Made by a program: the position numbers and the translations under genes
Source: Rhizobium terrae
GTDB taxonomy: Bacteria; Pseudomonadota; Alphaproteobacteria; Rhizobiales; Rhizobiaceae
Direction: 5' to 3'
NCBI RefSeq assembly: GCF_003425685.1
Contig: NZ_QJKM01000006.1
Coordinates: 186,001-250,000 of the forward strand
Length of the DNA: 64,000 bases
Notes under the pieces: generated by a model
Database searches by the model: none
What the model saw: the letters and a program-made list of their open reading frames with translations, nothing else
Told to the model about the DNA's origin: nothing
Part shown: positions 38,717 through 49,540 of the stretch, piece by piece
How positions within the stretch are numbered: position 1 is the first letter of the stretch
How the letters are laid out: each line of letters begins with the position of its first letter

Positions 38717-39257
38717 TCGGCCCGTGCGGCTTTTCCATTTCAGTGACGATCCGGCCATTGCGCGTTTCGACCCGCGGCCGGTCCAGGTTCCGTCTTGCCG
38801 GCCGCCCGGCCGGGAATGGCTGAACGGCCCGCTCGTCTGGGCGATCGATGACGCCCACGATTTCATGTATCTTTTTCCACGCGACTGTCCCCGCATTCTC
38901 GTATGGGCGAAACCGAACACGCTCGCGGACGAGCGGCGGACATGGCTCGGAGAGTGGCGGGCGGCTGCCTATATCGAACGCGCCTGGCTCGACCGGCTGC
39001 TGGGCGAAACGATCCACCGCTATGAATTGCCGCCAGGCGATTTCGAAGATCTTGACGATGCCGGCATGTGGGTGGCCCGGCGGACGGTCGTTCCGCTGCA
39101 ATTGGTCAGCCTGTCCCGGCTCGATCATGAATTTGCCCAGCGCGGCGTCGATCTCAGGATCGTTGACAGCCTTGGGCCGTTGAAGCCCCTTTGGGAGACA
39201 AGCCTGCATGTCAGCGGCATTAGGCTTCGCAATGCGTCGAGCTGGGACAAGGCGTGA
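38709..39257 (+). CDS. DUF6886-like protein of unknown function
   Basis: 182 residues, soluble, no signal peptide. It opens VRLFHFSDDPAIARFDPRPV and has VWAIDDAHDFMYLFPRDCPR and WLDRLLGETIHRYELP. These match what I recall of family DUF6886, which has no assigned reaction; the opening F-H-F-S-D resembles proteins with an ADP-ribosyltransferase-like or DUF952-like start, but this is speculation. It overlaps recN by 8 bases, so it is probably co-translated with it. The gap to ligA is under 90 bases. Confidence 0.7.
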   Translation: MADRPVRLFHFSDDPAIARFDPRPVQVPSCRPPGREWLNGPLVWAIDDAHDFMYLFPRDCPRILVWAKPNTLADERRTWLGEWRAAAYIERAWLDRLLGETIHRYELPPGDFEDLDDAGMWVARRTVVPLQLVSLSRLDHEFAQRGVDLRIVDSLGPLKPLWETSLHVSGIRLRNASSWDKA

Positions 39258-41501
<2,244 letters not shown>

Positions 41502-41504
41502 GCA

Positions 41505-42044
41505 TCAGGCCCTCAGCCGCGCCATCTGGTAGGCATCGATATATTCGCCGTCGCGGAAACCGAACATCTTGAGATGGCCTTCGACTTCGAAGCCGAATTT
41601 CCGGTAGAGCGCCAGCGCGGGTTCGTTGTCGATGTAGACCGTCAGCTCGACCCGCTTGAGGTTCAGCCAGCGATCGGCAATGGCGAGGGCTTCGCCTATC
41701 AGTGCGCTGCCGATGCCGCGGCTCTGATAGGCGTCATGGACGCCCATTCCGATACTGCCGGTGTGGGCGCGGCGGGGATTGGTAAAACGGGTCAGCCCGC
41801 AATCGCCTACGATCCGGCCATCCAGTTCGGCGACGAGGCTGAAGGAGTTGCTCGCGGGATTTTCCAGCACCTTGCGGATCTCTTCCGGCGTGTGGTGCGG
41901 CGTGCGCAGCGTGCCGTATCGATAACCGGGCAGATTGTGAAGTCCGGCGATCGCCGCCGCATCGGCGGGCGTGCGGGCGCGGATCGACAGGCCCTCCGGC
42001 CATCGCGCCTCGGGATCCAAAGGTGGACTATCCAAATCCGACAT
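41505..42044 (-). CDS. GNAT-family N-acetyltransferase
   Basis: 179 residues. The acetyl-CoA-binding motif A is MGVHDAYQSRGIGSALIGEA (R/Q-x-x-G-x-G/A), preceded by the beta-4 strand AHTGSIGMG. LSIRARTPADAAAIAGLHNL is the usual GNAT start. Substrate is not predictable; the pattern (SIGMGVHDAYQSRGIG, ELTVYIDNEPALALYRKFGF) is close to the group annotated as diamine or L-amino-acid acetyltransferases. AAGGAG lies 7 bases before the ATG. It converges on ligA with a 3-base gap. Confidence 0.88.
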   Translation of the reverse strand: MSDLDSPPLDPEARWPEGLSIRARTPADAAAIAGLHNLPGYRYGTLRTPHHTPEEIRKVLENPASNSFSLVAELDGRIVGDCGLTRFTNPRRAHTGSIGMGVHDAYQSRGIGSALIGEALAIADRWLNLKRVELTVYIDNEPALALYRKFGFEVEGHLKMFGFRDGEYIDAYQMARLRA

Positions 42045-42317
42045 GTTTGCTCTCCTTGGTCTTGCGCCGAGGCAGAGCGGAGCGATCCAAACCCTGCCAT
42101 TTCTTCGGCAGGGTGGGTGACGGATGATCGGCTAACGCGCCAAACCCGCCACGCGCCCTGCAGGGCGAATGGTCGTGGTAAGCTGCATATGGGCGACGAA
42201 GCTGATCATGGCTCGCAGGCTCTCAGACAAGCACCGTGCCGTCAAGAGGGGCTCGTCATCTTTGCCGAATCGAATTCCGGTTATAGAAGGTCTTCGACAC
42301 TGATTCGGGACCAGCCT

Positions 42318-42908
42318 TTGAAAACCATCGCCATCGATTTCGAAACCGCCAACGAGCAGCGCGGCAGTGCCTGTTCGGTGGGGCTTGCCTGGATCGAGGA
42401 CGGGCAGGTGGTGCGGGTCGAGGAGCGGCTGATCCGGCCGAAGGACATGCGCTTTTCGTCCTTCAACGTCGCCATCCACGGCATCCGGCCGGAACATGTG
42501 GAGGATGCGGACGAATTTCCGGACGTGATGGACGAATTCGTCGACGAATTTCGCGGCGCGACGATGATCGCCCATAATGCGGCCTTCGACTTCAGCGTCT
42601 GGCGCGCCTGTCTCGATGTCTATCGCCAGAGCTATCCGGAGCTTTCCTATCTCTGCAGCGTCAAGATGGCCCAGAAGGTCTGGCCGCATCTCATCTCCCA
42701 CAAGCTGAATATCCTGGCGAGCCATCTCGGGCTGAGCTTCCTGCATCACAATGCCGCAGAGGATGCGGCCGTCTGCGCCGAAGCTTCGATCGCCATTGCA
42801 CGGGCGCTGGACGTGGCGCATGTGCGGGATGTTGCGCCCGCGATCGGCATGCGGGCGGGCCGGCTTTACTCCGATGGTTACGCGCCCTGCACGTTCCGGA
42901 AGACGTAG
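42318..42908 (+). CDS. DnaQ-like 3'-5' exonuclease (DEDDh)
   Basis: 196 residues from a TTG at 42318 (KTIAIDFETANEQRGSACSV); no ATG fits the domain start. DEDDh residues: Asp/Glu in IDFETA, Asp in IAHNAAFDFSVWR, and His/Asp in HHNAAEDAAVCA. The domain is alone, without helicase or polymerase, as in orphan exonuclease family members next to repair genes. It likely degrades single-stranded DNA or RNA ends; substrate is unknown. The 273 bases before it are non-coding. Confidence 0.85.
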   Translation: MKTIAIDFETANEQRGSACSVGLAWIEDGQVVRVEERLIRPKDMRFSSFNVAIHGIRPEHVEDADEFPDVMDEFVDEFRGATMIAHNAAFDFSVWRACLDVYRQSYPELSYLCSVKMAQKVWPHLISHKLNILASHLGLSFLHHNAAEDAAVCAEASIAIARALDVAHVRDVAPAIGMRAGRLYSDGYAPCTFRKT

Positions 42909-42996
42909 GTTCGCCGCCGCAGCATCGGCGCCGCTTGTAACCGCGCCGGCGCATCTTATCTCAGATCACGGATCGTTTACCGGAGCTTTGCCCCCC

Positions 42997-43503
42997 ATGA
43001 AACAGCCCGTGCCCCGTTTGACTTCGTCTCTCTCCGCTGCCGCCCTTGCCGTCGGCGTCTTTGCCGCGCCCGTTTCCGCCCAGGTGGTGGGCGAGGTCGG
43101 GGTCGACTGGATCGGCAACGACATCATCGTCGAGGCGGTCGCCGATCCGCAGATCAAGGGCGTCACCTGCCATGTCACCTATTTCGAGCGCGGCATCATC
43201 GACCGGCTGAAGAACGGCAACTGGTTCGAGGATCCGTCCAACAATTCGATCGCCTGCCGCCAGACCGGCCCGATCGAGATCGGCGAGATCGAGCTCGGCA
43301 AGGCCGGCGAAGAAGTGTTCCGGCAGGGGCGGTCGCTGATCTGGAAGGACCTGCTCGTCAAGCGCATCTATGACAAGGCGAACGATACGCTGATCTATCT
43401 CGCCCATTCGCGGCAGGTGGTGGACGGCTCGGCCAAGATGGCGATCTCCACCATCCCGCTCTACGGCCAGAACGTCGCCTGGAAAAACGGCAAGCCGAAA
43501 TAG
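42997..43503 (+). CDS. creA: CreA-like secreted protein
   Basis: 168 residues. Signal peptide about 1-27 ending PVSAQ. The mature part matches the CreA family: GEVGVDWIGNDIIVEAVADP, KGVTCHVTYFERGI, and a C-terminal SGKMAIS-like block (SAKMAISTIPLYG). The function of CreA is not established; its name comes from the E. coli creABCD locus, but no creBC genes lie here. The ATG at 42997 starts the signal peptide; the open frame upstream overlaps the exonuclease. It meets the next gene tail to tail with no gap. Confidence 0.88.
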   Translation: MKQPVPRLTSSLSAAALAVGVFAAPVSAQVVGEVGVDWIGNDIIVEAVADPQIKGVTCHVTYFERGIIDRLKNGNWFEDPSNNSIACRQTGPIEIGEIELGKAGEEVFRQGRSLIWKDLLVKRIYDKANDTLIYLAHSRQVVDGSAKMAISTIPLYGQNVAWKNGKPK

Positions 43504-45162
43504 TCAGCCGGTGGCTTCGGCCGCCGCGCGGCCGGCGGTGCGGCCGGAAAACAGGCAACCGCCGAGGAACGTGCCTTCCAGCGAGCGGTAGCCGTGCATG
43601 CCGCCGCCGCCGAAACCCGCTGCTTCTCCGGCCGCATAAAGGCCGGGGATGGTTTCGCCGTCGGTCCCGAACACCCGCCCGGCAAGATCGGTCTCCAGCC
43701 CGCCCAGCGTCTTGCGCGTCAGGATGTTGAGTTTCACCGCGATCAGCGGCCCGTGCGCCGGATCGAGGATGCGATGCGGTCTCGCGGTGCGCACCAGCTT
43801 GTCGCCGAGCGAGCGGCGGGCATTGCGGATCCCCATCACCTGCGCGTCCTTGCCGAACGGATTGCCGATCTGGCGGTCGCGGGCGACGATCTCCCGTTCG
43901 ATCTCGGCGACATCCAGCAGGTCGCTGCCGGCCAGCCGGTTCATGCCCGCGACGAGTTCGGCAAGTGTCCCGGCAACGACGAAATCGCTGCCGTGCTCCT
44001 TGAAGGCCTCGACCGGGCCGGTCGCCTTTTTGCCGATCGCGCGCCGCGCGGTGAGCTTCCAGTCGCGGCCGGTCAGGTCCGGGTTCTGCTCGGAGCCGGA
44101 CAGCGCGAATTCCTTGCGGATGATGCTCTGGTTGAGGACGAACCAGGAATAGTCATGACCCGTCCGCATGATGTGCTGCAGCGTACCGAGCGTGTCGTAG
44201 CCGGGGAAGAACGGTGCGGGCAGGCGCTTTCCGGCCGCATCGAACCATAGGGAGGAGGGGCCGGGCAGGATGCGGATGCCATGGTTCTCCCAGATCGGGT
44301 TCCAGTTCCTCAGCCCTTCGGTGTAATGCCACATCCGGTCCGGATTGATGACGCGCCCTCCGGCGGCCTGCGCGATACCGATCATCCGCCCGTCCACGTA
44401 TTTCGGCACGCCGGAGACCATGAAGCCGGGCGGCAATCCCAAGCGCGTCGGCCAGTTCCTCCGCACGAGGTCATGGTCGCCGCCGATGCCGCCGGAGGCA
44501 ACGACGACGACGGGAGCGCTCATCTCGAAATCCCCGACAGGGGTCCGAGACGTTTCGGCGCCGCGCACCGCCCCGCTCGGCTCCAGAACGGTCCCGGAAA
44601 CGCCCGTTACCGCGCGGCCGGTCGTGATCAGGTGATCGACCCGGTGCCGCCAGAGGAAACGTATCCTGCCCTTGCTCTCGGCCTCGCGGGCACGGTTCGC
44701 AAAGGGCTCGACGACGCCCGGTCCGGTGCCCCAGGTGATGTGAAAGCGCGGCACGGAATTGCCGTGGCCGGTCGCCGGCCCGCCGCCGCGTTCGGCCCAG
44801 CCGACGACCGGGAAGATGCGGTGTCCCATCTGCCGGAGCCAGGAGCGTTTTTCGCCCGCCGCAAAGGCCACATAGGCCTCGGCCCAGGCGCGGGGCCAAT
44901 GATCCTCTTCGCGGTCGAAGCCGGCGGTGCCGAGCCAGTCCTGCCAGGCAAGGTCGAGCGAATCGCGAATGCCCATCCGCCGCTGCTCCGGCGAATCGAC
45001 GAGAAAGAGCCCGCCGAGCGACCAGAAGGCCTGTCCGCCGAGATTCTGTTCCGGTTCCTGGTCGAGGATGATCACCGAGCGGCCGGCATCGGCAAGTTCG
45101 GTCGCGGCCACAAGCCCCGCGAGGCCTGCGCCAACGATGATGGCATCCGCCGCCTGACTCAA
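43504..45162 (-). CDS. FAD-binding dehydrogenase (fumarate-reductase/ketosteroid-dehydrogenase flavoprotein type)
   Basis: 552 residues from a TTG at 45162, chosen because GGGAGGAG lies just upstream; a further TTG 15 bases earlier would put this site inside the gene. FAD site DAIIVGAGLAGLVAATELA with ILDQEPEQNLGGQAFWSLGG; C-terminal ALYAAGEAAGFGGGGMHGY-type second FAD block. The family (FAD_binding_2) includes fumarate reductases and 3-ketosteroid dehydrogenases; the substrate here is unknown. A predicted gene of this type is common in Rhizobiaceae. Confidence 0.82.
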   Translation of the reverse strand: MSQAADAIIVGAGLAGLVAATELADAGRSVIILDQEPEQNLGGQAFWSLGGLFLVDSPEQRRMGIRDSLDLAWQDWLGTAGFDREEDHWPRAWAEAYVAFAAGEKRSWLRQMGHRIFPVVGWAERGGGPATGHGNSVPRFHITWGTGPGVVEPFANRAREAESKGRIRFLWRHRVDHLITTGRAVTGVSGTVLEPSGAVRGAETSRTPVGDFEMSAPVVVVASGGIGGDHDLVRRNWPTRLGLPPGFMVSGVPKYVDGRMIGIAQAAGGRVINPDRMWHYTEGLRNWNPIWENHGIRILPGPSSLWFDAAGKRLPAPFFPGYDTLGTLQHIMRTGHDYSWFVLNQSIIRKEFALSGSEQNPDLTGRDWKLTARRAIGKKATGPVEAFKEHGSDFVVAGTLAELVAGMNRLAGSDLLDVAEIEREIVARDRQIGNPFGKDAQVMGIRNARRSLGDKLVRTARPHRILDPAHGPLIAVKLNILTRKTLGGLETDLAGRVFGTDGETIPGLYAAGEAAGFGGGGMHGYRSLEGTFLGGCLFSGRTAGRAAAEATG

Positions 45163-45330
45163 TCCCGCTCCTCCCAAAGCCCGACCGACAGCAACCCGTG
45201 CTGATCTTTTCCGACTGAGATACAGTCATGCGGTGTGGTGCAAGTCAATTGCCCTGCCCGTAAGAAACCGGGCTCAAGAAAACCGGGCTCGCGGCGCGAA
45301 CCCGGTCGTGAATGGGCGGGCGACGTCTCT

Positions 45331-45437
45331 CAAAGCGCGTCGCGATCTTTCAGATCCGCTTGCCGCGCTTCAGGTTCTTGTTTTTATGCATGCCGTTGTC
45401 GCAAAACCGCTGCACACTTTTGCGCGACTTGCTTTAG
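45331..45437. repeat. Rhizobial-type intergenic repeat, copy 1
   Basis: AGCGCGTCGCGATCTTTCAG and the following bases through CGCTTGCCGCGC are shared with copy 2 at 53591-53637 (reverse orientation), with one mismatch in about 34 core bases. The outer bases AGCGCG/CGCGCT pair, so the core can form a hairpin. The distal part (GTCGCAAAACC...TTTTGCGCGAC, 45399-45428) is also an inverted repeat and is absent from copy 2. The end supplies the TAA stop of the next minus-strand gene. Confidence 0.75.
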
Positions 45438-45763
45438 CGGACGTAAACGATCTTGCCGCCATCGGCGGCGGTTTCGATGCCGGCGACGTTCTGCAGCTCG
45501 ACATTCTTTGCGGCAAGGGCGGCCAGGAGCTTGGGATCGGACTGGATCGCGTCCTGCGCCGCCTGTGCGGCCTGAGAATTCGGGACTGTCAGCGTCGGCG
45601 GCACCTTGTTGGTGGAAGAACGCGTCTCGTCGGTCTGGTCGATATGGACGACAGTCACTTTATCGACCGAGGGCGCCGGAGCGGTCGGGCCAAGATCCTG
45701 CGCGAACGCGCCGCCGATGCCGGCGACCGAAATCATGGATGCAAACACGATTGCCTTTTTCAT
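45434..45763 (-). CDS. Small secreted protein, paralog A of a tandem pair
   Basis: 109 residues. Signal peptide MKKAIVFASMISVAGIGGAF, cleaved near AFAQD. The mature protein is acidic and Ser/Thr/Ala-rich, ending in a conserved block NVELQNVAGIETAADGGKIV then YVR. The last 43 residues are identical at 25 positions to those of the next gene upstream (paralog B). No known domain. AAGGAG precedes the ATG at 45763, which I choose over an earlier in-frame start. Its stop lies in a repeat. Likely periplasmic or exported; function unknown. Confidence 0.75.
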   Translation of the reverse strand: MKKAIVFASMISVAGIGGAFAQDLGPTAPAPSVDKVTVVHIDQTDETRSSTNKVPPTLTVPNSQAAQAAQDAIQSDPKLLAALAAKNVELQNVAGIETAADGGKIVYVR

Positions 45764-45993
45764 AGAGGTTCTCCTTGTTCGTCCCCGGGGCGTCGCTTCG
45801 TCCCGGGTTCTCGTCCCGGCCGGCACTGGGGAGGATCTGCCGCCCGGGGGTATCATGGGGGAACTGCCAAGGAGTCGCTGTTGTTCCGCCGGAAATGAAG
45901 ATTATGCCCGGATACAGAACCGTTATTCTTCAATCGCACCGGCATTGGGGGCGGGCCCGGAGGAAAGGGCCGGGCCCGTCCCGTCACGGGCGG

Positions 45994-46317
45994 TCAGCGG
46001 ACATAGACCGTCCGGCTGCCATCGGCGGCGGTGTCGATGGCGACGACGTTGTTGAGTTCGACGTTCCGGCCGACAAGCGCTGCGCGCAGCGAGGGATCAT
46101 GCCGGATCTCGGCCTGGGCCTGATTGACCATGGCCTGGGTCGGATGGACGAAGGACTCGGGTATGTCGAGACGTTTGGCGCTGTTGTCGATTTCCGGATC
46201 GGTATAGACGATGGCGACGTCGGTGGCGGGTTTGGCCATCGCGCCCATGTCGCGGGCTTGGGCCATACCGAGAGCGGCGGCGGACATCAGGACTGCGAGA
46301 GCAAAAGCCTTGTTCAT
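45994..46317 (-). CDS. Small secreted protein, paralog B of a tandem pair
   Basis: 107 residues. Signal peptide MNKAFALAVLMSAAALGMAQ, cleaved near AQARD. The mature part has a TQAMVNQAQAEIRHDPSLRA helix followed by GRNVELNNVVAIDTAADGSR and VYVR at the end. The C-terminal block matches paralog A (25 of 43). GGAG sits 7 bases before ATG 46317; an ATG two codons upstream is too close to that site. The 230-base spacer to paralog A argues for tandem duplication with separate promoters or a shared one. Function unknown. Confidence 0.75.
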   Translation of the reverse strand: MNKAFALAVLMSAAALGMAQARDMGAMAKPATDVAIVYTDPEIDNSAKRLDIPESFVHPTQAMVNQAQAEIRHDPSLRAALVGRNVELNNVVAIDTAADGSRTVYVR

Positions 46318-46457
46318 GGTCATTCTCCTATCTTCGTAACCAGCCGAAGAGTTTTGAAGCGGTTCGGTTGGGCGTTTGCGACAGAAGAACTCGGACCGTA
46401 ACGTGGCGGTTCCGTGGCTTTATTCTTAAATTTATGTAATTATTACAACGCGTTAAT

Positions 46458-46489
46458 CTTCCGTCACATTTACGTGTGACGGAAGATCG
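46458..46489. repeat. Perfect 13-base inverted repeat after cheW
   Basis: ATCTTCCGTCACA and TGTGACGGAAGAT, loop TTTACG. It lies 33 bases beyond the cheW stop (minus strand) in an AT-rich tract. No T run follows on either strand, so a terminator role is uncertain; a protein-binding site before paralog B is possible. Confidence 0.6.
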
Positions 46490-46522
46490 GCACACAATTC
46501 TGCGCCGTTTCGAGGCTCACGA

Positions 46523-46990
46523 TCAGGCGGCTTCGCGCGCCAGTTCGTCGGCGATGACGGTGTCGAGGTTCAGGAAGCAGACCATGGTCTTTTCGAGCGC
46601 CACGATGCCGCGGCAGAAGGCGCGCTGCGCTTCCGGAATGATTTCCGGAGCCGGCTGCAGGTCCTCGCCGCGGATGGTCATCATGTCGGAAACCTGTTCG
46701 ACCAAAAGGCCGACCAGCTTGCCGGCGATGTCGGTGACGATGATCGCCGAACGCTCGGACGGCTCGGTCATCTTCATGCCGAGGCGGCAGGCCATGTCGA
46801 TGACCGGGATCACCGCGCCGCGCAGGTTGATGAGACCGAGCACGTAGGGCGGCGTGTGCGGCATCGGGGTGACCGGCGCCCAGCCGCGGATTTCGCGGAT
46901 TGCCATGATGTCGATGCAGAATTCCTGGTCTCCAAGGTGGAAGGAGACGATTTCGAGATAGGCGCCGGACTGTTTGATGGCATTCGTCAT
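46523..46990 (-). CDS. cheW: Chemotaxis coupling protein CheW
   Basis: 155 residues, one SH3-like CheW domain. LEIVSFHLGDQEFCIDIMAI (about 10-29), then VLGLINLRGAVIPVIDMACR and the C-terminal IVTDIAGKLVGLLVEQVSDM are the conserved CheW blocks. It links chemoreceptors to CheA in arrays. One base separates its ATG from the stop of the receptor gene, so the two are co-translated. No cheA, cheY or flagellar gene is visible in the window. Confidence 0.95.
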   Translation of the reverse strand: MTNAIKQSGAYLEIVSFHLGDQEFCIDIMAIREIRGWAPVTPMPHTPPYVLGLINLRGAVIPVIDMACRLGMKMTEPSERSAIIVTDIAGKLVGLLVEQVSDMMTIRGEDLQPAPEIIPEAQRAFCRGIVALEKTMVCFLNLDTVIADELAREAA

Positions 46991-46991
46991 G

Positions 46992-48956
46992 TCAGAACTC
47001 TTCCCATTTGTCTGTGGATCCCACGGCCTTCGGCTTGGCGGAGGTCGGGCTGTTGCTGAAGGCTCCCGCGAGCTTGTTCATCAAGTTCAGTGCGGGCGAG
47101 GGTTTTGCTGACGCGGAGGCGTTCGCGACATCGACGACGCGCGGGCCATTGCCACCACGGATCTGGAACTGGCTGATCAGCCTGTTGAGGGTTTCCGCAT
47201 CGCTGGCAAGCGAATGACTTGCAGCGTTGCTTTCCTCCACCATGGCGGCATTCTGTTGCGTCGAGTGGTCCATCTGGCCGATCGCGGTGTTGATCTCTGT
47301 CAGTCCGGTTGATTGTTCGCGCGCAGAAGTGAAAATCGCGTGAACGTGACCGTCGATTTTCAAAACGTCGTCGCCGATGCGCGTCAACGCTTCGCCGGTT
47401 GCCCTGACCAGATCGACGCCCGTGCGGACCTCGTGGCTCGAACGGGTCACCAGTGCCTTGATGTCCTTTGCGGCTCCTGCGGCACGTCCGGCGAGCTCGC
47501 GCACTTCCTGCGCCACGACCGCAAAACCTTTGCCGGCCTCACCAGCGCGGGCCGCCTCGACGCCGGCGTTGAGAGCCAGGAGATTGGTTTGAAAGGCAAT
47601 TTCGTCGACGACGTTGATGATCTTGCCGATCTCGGCGGTGGCGTCCTCGATGCGGCCCATGGCGGCGGTCGCGTCGCGGACGACGGCGACGGACTGTTCG
47701 GCATAGGCCTTGGTCTGGCCGACCATCTCGCTCGCCTCTTCGGCGCGGGCGGTGGAATTGCGGACCGTCGAGGTGATTTCCTCGAGCGCCGCGGAGGTCT
47801 GTTCCAGCGCCGCCGCCTGCTGTTCGGTGCGCTTTGCCAGGTCATCGGCAGCCGAGCGCATCTGATTCGCATTCGCGCCGATCGAACTTGCACTGGTCGC
47901 GACTTCCGACATCGTCTGGCGCAGCCGTTCGACGACACGGTTGAAATCGCCCCGAAGCCGTTCGAGGTCTTCCCGGAAGGGGCGGTCGAGCGATGCCGCA
48001 AGGTCGCCTTCGGAGAGGCGGTTCAGCGCTGCCGCCAGCGAATCGACGGCGAAGTGAAGCGCCTCGGCTTCGGCTTTCTGGTCGGCCTCGCGCGTCCGCC
48101 GGCGCGTTTCGTTCTCGCGGCGTTCGTCGTCCAGATTGGCTTCGAGCGCCTGGCGTTCGACGGCCGAAAGGCGGAAGACGTCGGTCGCCCTCGCCATGTC
48201 CCCGATCTCGTCGCCCCGGTCGATGCCCGGCACGGCCGTCGCATAATCGCCGCCGATGATCCGCTGCATGCTGAGGCGAACGCCGTCGATCCCCCGCCGG
48301 ATGGCCCCGCCGTGGATGGTCTGCAGAAGGGCCATGACGGCGAGCGCCAGGAGACCGCAGCCGAGCTGGACATACAGAGACATGGTCGAGAGCTCGTTGG
48401 CCTCCCGGACGCGGGCGTTGACGATTTTTTCGCCGCCGTTCGCCAGATCGGTCAGCAGGTCGGTCAGCCGCTCGCCCGCACCGTCGATGGCGTCGTCGAG
48501 CTTGGCGTATTCCGTATCGGGAGCACCGCTTTCGACGAGGTGCTTGAGGTCGACCTGGATTGCCTTGCCGACTTCCGCGACGTCCGCGTCATAGGTGGCC
48601 ATGCTGGTCGGTTTGCCGATTTCTGCGGCGAGCGAACGCAGGCTGGCGCCGCCGCCGGAAAGCTGCTTCACCGATTCGTTGATCGCCTGCAGGCGTTCCG
48701 GCTGGACCTGCTTTTCATCCGCGTCGATGATGGTGTCCATCGCAGCCAGCACGAGCTGCAGGTTGGCGATGCGCATTTCGTTCGCCACGTCGACCTGGTT
48801 CTGGATTTCGGTCGCGCGCTCCAGGGCGGCACTCACCTGCCGGCCCTCGTACCAGCCGACGGCGAGCATTGCGCCGATGCCGGCAAATGCCGAGCCTCCC
48901 AGCGTCCACAGGCGCTGGTTCACCGAGAATGTCTTGCGTGTGGACTGGGCCGTCAT
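46992..48956 (-). CDS. Methyl-accepting chemotaxis protein with CheR-binding tail
   Basis: 654 residues from ATG 48956 (GAGGAA upstream). Membrane helix 1 about 17-34, a periplasmic four-helix sensor (35-195) without known ligand, helix 2 ([17 protein letters not shown]), HAMP linker ([15 protein letters not shown]), then the long signalling coiled coil with [20 protein letters not shown]. The hairpin has Gly where most receptors have Ala in LNAAVEAAR. The end KWEEF resembles the NWETF-type CheR/CheB tether. Its partner cheW follows at one base. Confidence 0.93.
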   Translation of the reverse strand: MTAQSTRKTFSVNQRLWTLGGSAFAGIGAMLAVGWYEGRQVSAALERATEIQNQVDVANEMRIANLQLVLAAMDTIIDADEKQVQPERLQAINESVKQLSGGGASLRSLAAEIGKPTSMATYDADVAEVGKAIQVDLKHLVESGAPDTEYAKLDDAIDGAGERLTDLLTDLANGGEKIVNARVREANELSTMSLYVQLGCGLLALAVMALLQTIHGGAIRRGIDGVRLSMQRIIGGDYATAVPGIDRGDEIGDMARATDVFRLSAVERQALEANLDDERRENETRRRTREADQKAEAEALHFAVDSLAAALNRLSEGDLAASLDRPFREDLERLRGDFNRVVERLRQTMSEVATSASSIGANANQMRSAADDLAKRTEQQAAALEQTSAALEEITSTVRNSTARAEEASEMVGQTKAYAEQSVAVVRDATAAMGRIEDATAEIGKIINVVDEIAFQTNLLALNAGVEAARAGEAGKGFAVVAQEVRELAGRAAGAAKDIKALVTRSSHEVRTGVDLVRATGEALTRIGDDVLKIDGHVHAIFTSAREQSTGLTEINTAIGQMDHSTQQNAAMVEESNAASHSLASDAETLNRLISQFQIRGGNGPRVVDVANASASAKPSPALNLMNKLAGAFSNSPTSAKPKAVGSTDKWEEF

Positions 48957-49163
48957 GCTTTCGGATTCCTCGCGAGGCCGGAAGGATCCGGCGGGTCTTG
49001 CAGATGATATGAAGAGGAAGGCGGGCTTTGCCGGCGACGTCATGTCGGCCCAGATCGGGATCATCCCCGGCTTTCGCCGGAAGGTCCGCTGCAATCGCAT
49101 CGGTTTTGGCTTGCGAAACGAATCCCTAAACCACCTTCGTCTTTATAAGGTCTCAGAGAGGTA

Positions 49164-49178
49164 TTAATCTTCCGCTAA
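49164..49178. promoter_or_regulatory. CtrA-like site before the chemoreceptor gene
   Basis: TTAATCTTCCGCTAA: TTAA, 7 bases, CTAA, one mismatch from the CtrA consensus. It is about 210 bases upstream of the receptor ATG on the shared divergent region. Motility genes are often CtrA-controlled in Alphaproteobacteria, but this single site is weak. Confidence 0.3.
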
Positions 49179-49239
49179 GCCTGCCCGAAGGTTGCAAGGG
49201 GGCTTTGCCAAATGCGGAAAGCCTCGTAGAATAAGCTGC

Positions 49240-49398
49240 ATGAACCAGAGCATGTCCGCCGGTCTGCGCCTGCCGCTCGTTGCCGCCGTAAGTCTTCTCT
49301 TACTGGCGCTCGGCGGCGTTGCGTTTTTCGGCTGGCTCCGTTTCGGCGCCTCGATCCTCCTGACGCTCGGTGAGACCGGTCTTTCCTGGTGCTTCTGA
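49240..49398 (+). CDS. Possible small membrane protein
   Basis: 52 residues from ATG 49240: MNQSMSAGLRLPLVAAVSLL, a hydrophobic helix of about 23 residues, then GWLRFGASILLTLGETGLSW and a final CF. The basic-then-hydrophobic layout and the codon bias favour a real protein, but there is no strong ribosome site and it is short. It lies 142 bases before the SCO gene on the same strand. No family recognised. Confidence 0.5.
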   Translation: MNQSMSAGLRLPLVAAVSLLLLALGGVAFFGWLRFGASILLTLGETGLSWCF

Positions 49399-49540
49399 GT
49401 TTGCCCGCGGCGTGGGACAAATCAGCGCGATCCTCTTTTAAAACGACTTGTTGAATTGCGCCGTCCCCGCGCCGGGTCTATCGCTCGTCCATCGATTGGT
49501 GAGGCCGGACCTGCCGGCAGGAGACCTGAAGAGAAGTTCC

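Noticed and set aside
47313..49007. 564-codon plus-strand frame opposite the chemoreceptor
   Set aside because: Shadow of the receptor gene; no domain, no ribosome site, and the receptor is unmistakable.
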